Origin: Paraburkholderia sp. Ac-20340
GTDB taxonomy: Bacteria > Pseudomonadota > Gammaproteobacteria > Burkholderiales > Burkholderiaceae
Direction: 5' to 3'
DNA length: 61,849 bases
Assembly: GCF_017104965.1 (NCBI RefSeq)
Contig: NZ_JAAGPR010000043.1
Coordinates: 1 to 61,849 of the forward strand
Shown: positions 57,408-61,849 of the stretch, piece after piece
Position numbering within the stretch: position 1 is the first letter of the stretch
Layout of the letters: every line of letters starts with the position of its first letter
Made by a program: the position numbers and the translations under genes
The notes under the pieces: model-generated
The model's database searches: none
Seen by the model: only the letters and a program-made list of their open reading frames with translations
What the model was told of the DNA's origin: nothing

Positions 57408-60400
57408 ATGACTGCTTCCACTCTTTCGCTCGGCCCCGTCCTCACCTATTCGCAAGCCCTGGATGCGTGGCGCGCGGGCGCGCACGATGCAGCGCTCGCC
57501 TGCTGCGAAAGGCTCATTGCGGCAGATCCGCGCGATGCGGACGCCTTGCATCTGGCCGGCGTCATCCTGCTGGGGCGCGACCGGGCCGCCGCCAGGGCGT
57601 TGCTGAGCCGGGCGGCGGCGACACACGAAACAGCGGAAATCCTCGTAAGCCAGGCGCTGGCGCTCGATCCCGATGGGGCCGGGCAGGCCCAGGCTCTGCT
57701 CGAGCGTGCACTTGAACTCGATCCGGCGTGTTCAGCTGCACTGAACAATCTCGCGAACCTCTACGCCGCGCGACGCGATACGGCACGCGCCAGCGCCATG
57801 TTCGAACGCCTGATCGAGCAACAGCCGGACAACATCCTCGCGCACTACAACTACGGCAGCCTGCTGGTCGGTAACGGCGCTTCCGCGCAGGCAATTGCAC
57901 CGCTGCGCCGCGCGCTGGCACTCGATCCGTCGCACACTTATTCGTACATCAATCTCGCCGCGGCGCTGCTCGATGAGAACCAGCACGCCGAGGCGCTGGC
58001 GCTGCTCGAACATGCGCGAACGGTGCAGCCAGATTCGGCGCTGCTGCTGGCGACGCTCGGCAGCCAGCAACGCAGGAACGGCCAGTTCGAGCTGGCGCGC
58101 GCAACATTCTCGCGCGCCATCGAACTGGACCCGCGCAACGCCCACGCGTGGAACGGCCTCGGCAACCTGTTCTACGAAGTCAGCAATATCGACGAGGCCC
58201 AGCGGGCATTCGCGCGCGCGGTCGAGCTCAAGCCGGATTTTTCCGATGCACTCGGCAATCTCGGTAACGTCTTCAGGGCAAGCGGCGACATTGCGCAGTC
58301 GATCACAACCTACCGTCGCGCGCTCGAATTGCGGCCCGACAATGCCGAAGCACACAGCAATCTCACCTACATGCTCGCGTTCGCGACGGACGACGCCGCC
58401 ATCATCCGCGCCGAGGCCGAAGCCTTCTGCGCGTGGCACGAAGCGCAGTGGCTCGCCCCGGCCGTCATGCATGACAACACGCGCGAACCTGCGCGGCGAT
58501 TGCGCATCGGCTATGTGTCGCCGGACTTTCGCGAGCATTGCCAGCGCCTGTTCATGACGCCGCTGCTTGCGCATCACGATCACGCGGCTTTCGAGATCGT
58601 CTGCTATTCGACCGTGATGACGCCCGACGCGGTGACGCAGCAACTTGCCGCCTACGCCGACATCTGGCGCGACGTGCGCGATTACGACGACGACCGGCTC
58701 GCGCAGCAGATTCGCGCCGACGGTATCGACATCCTCGTCGACCTCACGATGCATATGAACGGCGCGCGGCGGCTCGTATTTGCGCGGCGGCCCGCGCCCG
58801 TGCAGGTGGCGTGGCTCGCGTATCCGGGGACGACGGGCAGCGCCGCGATCGGCTGGCGGCTTACCGATCCGTGGCTCGATCCGCTGGGCGACGCACGCGT
58901 GGACGCGCAGTACACCGAACGATCGCTGCGTCTGCCCGATGCGTTCTGGTGCTACGACGCACTGGCGCCGGGCGTCGAAGTGGCGGCGTTGCCAGCCGCC
59001 GCCGCAGGCCAGATCACATTCGGCTGTCTGAACAACACCGGCAAACTCACCGACGCGACGCTCGCGCTCTGGTCGGGCGTGTTCGCGGCGCTGCCCGACG
59101 CCCGGCTGATCCTCATGGCGCCCGCCGGCAGCGCGCGCGAACGACTGGCGAAGCGGCTCGCCGCACATGGCATCGATCCGGCGCGCGTGGGCTTTATCGG
59201 CTTCCAGCATCGCGGCGATTACCTGCGCACTTACTCGCAGATCGACATCGCGCTCGACACGGTGCCGTACAACGGCCACACCACGAGCCTCGACGCCTTC
59301 TGGATGGGCGTGCCCGTGCCCACGCGCGTGGGGCGCGCGGCGGCGGGGCGGGCCGGCCTGTCGTTGCTGGCCAATCTCGGTCTGCAGGAACTCGCCGCAG
59401 ACAGCGATGCCGCCTATGTGCGTATTGTTGTCGGGCTCGCCCGCGATCTGCCGCGCCTCGCGCACCTGCGGGCCACGCTGCGTGCGCGCATGCAGGCGTC
59501 GCCGCTGATGGACGGCGCGCGTTTCGCGCATCATATGGAGGCGGCGTTCCGGCATATGTGGAACGACTGGTGCGCCCAGCAGCACGGCGGCATTGCTGCG
59601 CCGCAACTGGCGGAAACGATGGCAACGGTGGAACCGATGGAACCAATCAACGCGCCGCTCGATCTCGTGCGTCATGCCGCAGCGCTGCGCGCCAGTGACG
59701 ATGTCCCGGCCGCGGAAGCTGCGCTGCTACGCGCGCTCGCGCTCGACGCCGCCTGCGCACCCGCGTGGCTGGCGCTCGGCAATCTGCTGCGCGAGCAGGA
59801 CCGGCGCGCCGAAAGCGAAGCGGTCCTGCGCAGGGCGCTCGACCATGTGCCGAACGATGCCGACGTCCCCAATAACCTCGGCACCCTGCTCGCCGAAGAC
59901 GGCCGTCACGCCGAAGCCCAGCCGCTGATCGAGCGCGCACTCGCGCTGCGTCCCGCTTTCGCCGATGCGTGGCGCAACCTCGGCAGCCTCTTCATGGAAA
60001 CGCACCGCGAAAGTGAAGCCATCGCGGCGTTCCAGCGCGCCGTCGAGCTCGCGCCGCATGTGGCGCATACCCACAACGTACTCGCCGGTCTGCTGATGAA
60101 GGCAGGCGAAACGACCGATGCCATCGAGTCGATGCGCGCCGTGCTCGCGCACGATCCCGCCGACGAATCCGCGCACGGCGATCTCGCCTACGCCACGCTC
60201 TTCGTCACCGACGACGGCGCCGCCATCCGTGCCGAAGCCGAGCGCTTTTTCCAGCAGCACGAGGCCGCGCTGTACGACGCCACGGCGCAGCACGCTAACG
60301 TTCGCGATCCGGCGCGCCGCCTGCGCATCGGCTATGTATCGCCGGATTTCCGCAATCACTGCCAGTCGCTGTTCACGCTGCCGCTCTTTGCCAATCACGA

Positions 60401-61430
60401 TCACGCGGCGTTCGAGATCGTCTGCTACGCGAGCGTGGCGCAACCCGATCCCATCACGCAGCGCATCGTCGGCCATGTCGATCGGTGGCGCGACGTCCAC
60501 GCACTCGACGACGCACAGATCGCGCAGCAGGTGCGCGAAGACGGCATCGACATCCTCGTCGATCTGACGATGCATATGGCCAGCGCGCGGCGGCGTCTCT
60601 TTGCGATGCGGCCCGCGCCGGTTCAGGTGGCGTGGCTCGCGTATCCGGGCACGACCGGCAGCCCGGCGATCGACTGGCGGCTGACCGATGCGCGTCTCGA
60701 TCCGCTGGACGATCCGCGCGTCGATGCCCAGTACACCGAACGCTCGCTGCGCCTGCCCGACACCTTCTGGTGCTACGCGCCGCTCGACGAAGCCGACCGC
60801 AACATGCAGATCGGCGCGCTGCCGGCGCTGGAGGCCGGCCATATCACTTTTGGCTGTCTGAACAATCCGTGCAAGCTCACCGATGCGACGCTCGCACTCT
60901 GGTCGTGCGTACTCGCCGCGCTGCCTGACGCGCGTCTTATCCTGCTCGCGCCCGAAGGCTCGCTGCGCGAGCGGTTGACCAAACGGCTCGCGGCGCATGG
61001 CATCGATCTCGCGCGCGTGCGCTTTGTCGGCTACCAGAAGCGCGCCGATTACCTGCGCACTTACGCGCAGATCGACATCGGTCTGGAGACGGTTCCCTAC
61101 AACGGTCACACCACGAGCCTCGACGCGTTCTGGATGGGCGTGCCGGTGCCCACGCGAGCGGGCCGCGTGGCCGCGAGCCGTGCGGGGCTTTCCCTGCTGG
61201 CGAATCTCGGCCTGCCGGAACTGGCCGCGCACGACGACGCCAGCTACGTGCGCATCGTCACCGCGCTTGCCGCCGATCTGCCGCGCCTGGCTGCGCTGCG
61301 CGCGGGTTTGCGCGAGCGCATGCTCGCGTCCGCGCTGATGGACGGCCCGCGCTTTGCGCGCGCCATGGAATCCGCCTTCCGTCACATGTGGCACGCGTGG
61401 TGCGCAGAAGCGCCGCGCCACGCAGTTTGA
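57408..61430 (+). CDS. Tandemly duplicated TPR-O-GlcNAc-transferase-like (SPINDLY/GT41) protein
   Basis: 1340 residues in two copies of one architecture. Module 1: TPR repeats from about residue 15 to 340 (units ending in LDP or LKP), then a GT41 domain at about 360-715. Module 2: TPRs at about 745-945, GT41 domain at about 965-1335. Both catalytic halves keep RRLRIGYVSPDFR (near 363 and 970), VDLTMHM, PAPVQVAWLAYPGTTGS, TERSLRLPD, FGCLNN and VPYNGHTTSLDAFWMGVPVP (near 620 and 1230). Neither copy is visibly broken. The likely reaction is transfer of a sugar from a nucleotide sugar to a protein. Flagellin glycosylation is a plausible job given the nearby locus and known Burkholderia TPR glycosyltransferases, but that is inference. 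No strong ribosome binding site at ATG 57408. Confidence 0.93.
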   Translation: MTASTLSLGPVLTYSQALDAWRAGAHDAALACCERLIAADPRDADALHLAGVILLGRDRAAARALLSRAAATHETAEILVSQALALDPDGAGQAQALLERALELDPACSAALNNLANLYAARRDTARASAMFERLIEQQPDNILAHYNYGSLLVGNGASAQAIAPLRRALALDPSHTYSYINLAAALLDENQHAEALALLEHARTVQPDSALLLATLGSQQRRNGQFELARATFSRAIELDPRNAHAWNGLGNLFYEVSNIDEAQRAFARAVELKPDFSDALGNLGNVFRASGDIAQSITTYRRALELRPDNAEAHSNLTYMLAFATDDAAIIRAEAEAFCAWHEAQWLAPAVMHDNTREPARRLRIGYVSPDFREHCQRLFMTPLLAHHDHAAFEIVCYSTVMTPDAVTQQLAAYADIWRDVRDYDDDRLAQQIRADGIDILVDLTMHMNGARRLVFARRPAPVQVAWLAYPGTTGSAAIGWRLTDPWLDPLGDARVDAQYTERSLRLPDAFWCYDALAPGVEVAALPAAAAGQITFGCLNNTGKLTDATLALWSGVFAALPDARLILMAPAGSARERLAKRLAAHGIDPARVGFIGFQHRGDYLRTYSQIDIALDTVPYNGHTTSLDAFWMGVPVPTRVGRAAAGRAGLSLLANLGLQELAADSDAAYVRIVVGLARDLPRLAHLRATLRARMQASPLMDGARFAHHMEAAFRHMWNDWCAQQHGGIAAPQLAETMATVEPMEPINAPLDLVRHAAALRASDDVPAAEAALLRALALDAACAPAWLALGNLLREQDRRAESEAVLRRALDHVPNDADVPNNLGTLLAEDGRHAEAQPLIERALALRPAFADAWRNLGSLFMETHRESEAIAAFQRAVELAPHVAHTHNVLAGLLMKAGETTDAIESMRAVLAHDPADESAHGDLAYATLFVTDDGAAIRAEAERFFQQHEAALYDATAQHANVRDPARRLRIGYVSPDFRNHCQSLFTLPLFANHDHAAFEIVCYASVAQPDPITQRIVGHVDRWRDVHALDDAQIAQQVREDGIDILVDLTMHMASARRRLFAMRPAPVQVAWLAYPGTTGSPAIDWRLTDARLDPLDDPRVDAQYTERSLRLPDTFWCYAPLDEADRNMQIGALPALEAGHITFGCLNNPCKLTDATLALWSCVLAALPDARLILLAPEGSLRERLTKRLAAHGIDLARVRFVGYQKRADYLRTYAQIDIGLETVPYNGHTTSLDAFWMGVPVPTRAGRVAASRAGLSLLANLGLPELAAHDDASYVRIVTALAADLPRLAALRAGLRERMLASALMDGPRFARAMESAFRHMWHAWCAEAPRHAV

Positions 61431-61723
61431 CGAGCGGTCTCTGCGTCCGCGTTTTGGCGTCCGCTTTGACAATTCCTCACATCTCGAACGCCCTGGCCCG
61501 CCACGATGCACGGATCGTTCTGACGGACTAAGGTGGTAGCGCAGACAGTAAAAAGGGCGCAAAAGAAGGGAGGCGCGCTGCACCGCACCATGAGTCAACC
61601 GGCATTCCTGTCAACCCGGCGTTTTCCAGAGGCGGCGGGACTTTTGGCTCGCTTGTGGCTGCGGCATGTGCTCAAGTAAGATCGCGCTACGCTGGCCCCG
61701 GCCGGCATCGAACTGGAGGAAAC
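61431..61723. other. Intergenic region before DppA-like gene
   Basis: No gene supported. TTGTGG (61653), 18 nt, TAAGAT (61677) is a weak promoter candidate. GGAGGA at 61715-61720 is a good ribosome binding site for the next gene. No terminator seen after the TPR protein. Confidence 0.45.
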
Positions 61724-61849
61724 ATGAAAGAAAACAACCTGTTGCGTGCAGCACGAATGACCTCGCTCGTGGCGCTCGCAGCGGCATCGATTGCAGGCGC
61801 GCCGCTCGCGCACGCCGGCAGCATCCCGAACAAGACGCTCGTCTACTGC
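61724..61849 (+). CDS. DppA-like peptide-binding protein (3'-truncated by window edge)
   Basis: Only 42 codons are visible, running off the right end. The signal peptide has a basic start (LLRAARM), a hydrophobic core and an Ala-rich end APLAHAGS. The mature N-terminus NKTLVYC matches the opening of dipeptide-binding proteins (KTLVYCSEGSP in E. coli DppA). Expected to be the periplasmic receptor of a dipeptide ABC transporter. ATG 61724 behind GGAGGA. Confidence 0.75.
   Translation, partial: MKENNLLRAARMTSLVALAAASIAGAPLAHAGSIPNKTLVYC

Noticed and set aside
1..61849. tRNA, rRNA, insertion sequences, integrases or replication origins
   Set aside because: None recognised on either strand; gene order and composition look like undisturbed chromosome throughout.

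Overview
The window is a high-GC stretch whose gene order, codon use and protein sequences fit a betaproteobacterium of the Burkholderiaceae (Paraburkholderia/Caballeronia/Trinickia-like). This is inferred from gene content and order; no 16S gene is present. About 43 kb is one contiguous flagellar and chemotaxis locus. The rest is ordinary chromosomal metabolism.

Layout. 1-1981: end of the chemotaxis block (3' part of cheB, then cheY, cheZ). 2464-4331: two exported proteins of the DUF2844 and DUF3443 types; the DUF3443 protein carries paired Asp-Thr/Ser-Gly motifs like a pepsin. 4582-12224: flhB-flhA, then flhF-flhG-fliA. 12427-14804 (minus strand): flgA, flgM, flgN. 15032-27394: flgBCDEFGHIJ, a PilZ flagellar brake gene, and flgKL. 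27585-32222 (minus): fliLMNOPQR. 32645-39811 (minus): fliFGHIJK. 40134-43379: fliE, fliST, a second FliK-like gene and an orphan FlhB C-terminal domain. flhDC, motAB, cheA/W/R/D, fliC and fliD are not in the window.

Downstream of the flagellar locus: an aldehyde dehydrogenase/AidB-type acyl-CoA dehydrogenase pair divergent from a GMC oxidoreductase (43401-48694), a DUF937-OmpA membrane protein, a LysR regulator divergent from cidAB, a GT2 glycosyltransferase, an S-adenosylhomocysteine (SAH) riboswitch followed by ahcY, a small membrane protein and metF, a 1340-residue protein with two complete TPR-plus-OGT(GT41) modules, and the first 42 codons of a DppA-like binding protein.

Regulation visible in the sequence. 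The same bipartite element recurs upstream of flhB, flhF, flgA/flgB, fliL and fliF. It consists of a GAATAG-like half, 15-16 nt, CTATTC, 3 nt, and a CRATYG-like hexamer, followed 17-18 nt later by a -10-like hexamer. I read it as the FlhDC-type class II operator/promoter of this organism. Sigma-28-type promoters (TAAA-N15/16-GCCGATAA-like) precede flgM, the PilZ brake gene, flgK and fliS. Together these outline a class II (basal body, export, fliA) to class III (FlgM, hook-associated, chaperone, brake) hierarchy. Several genes use GTG or TTG starts, and most genes within an operon overlap by a few bases.
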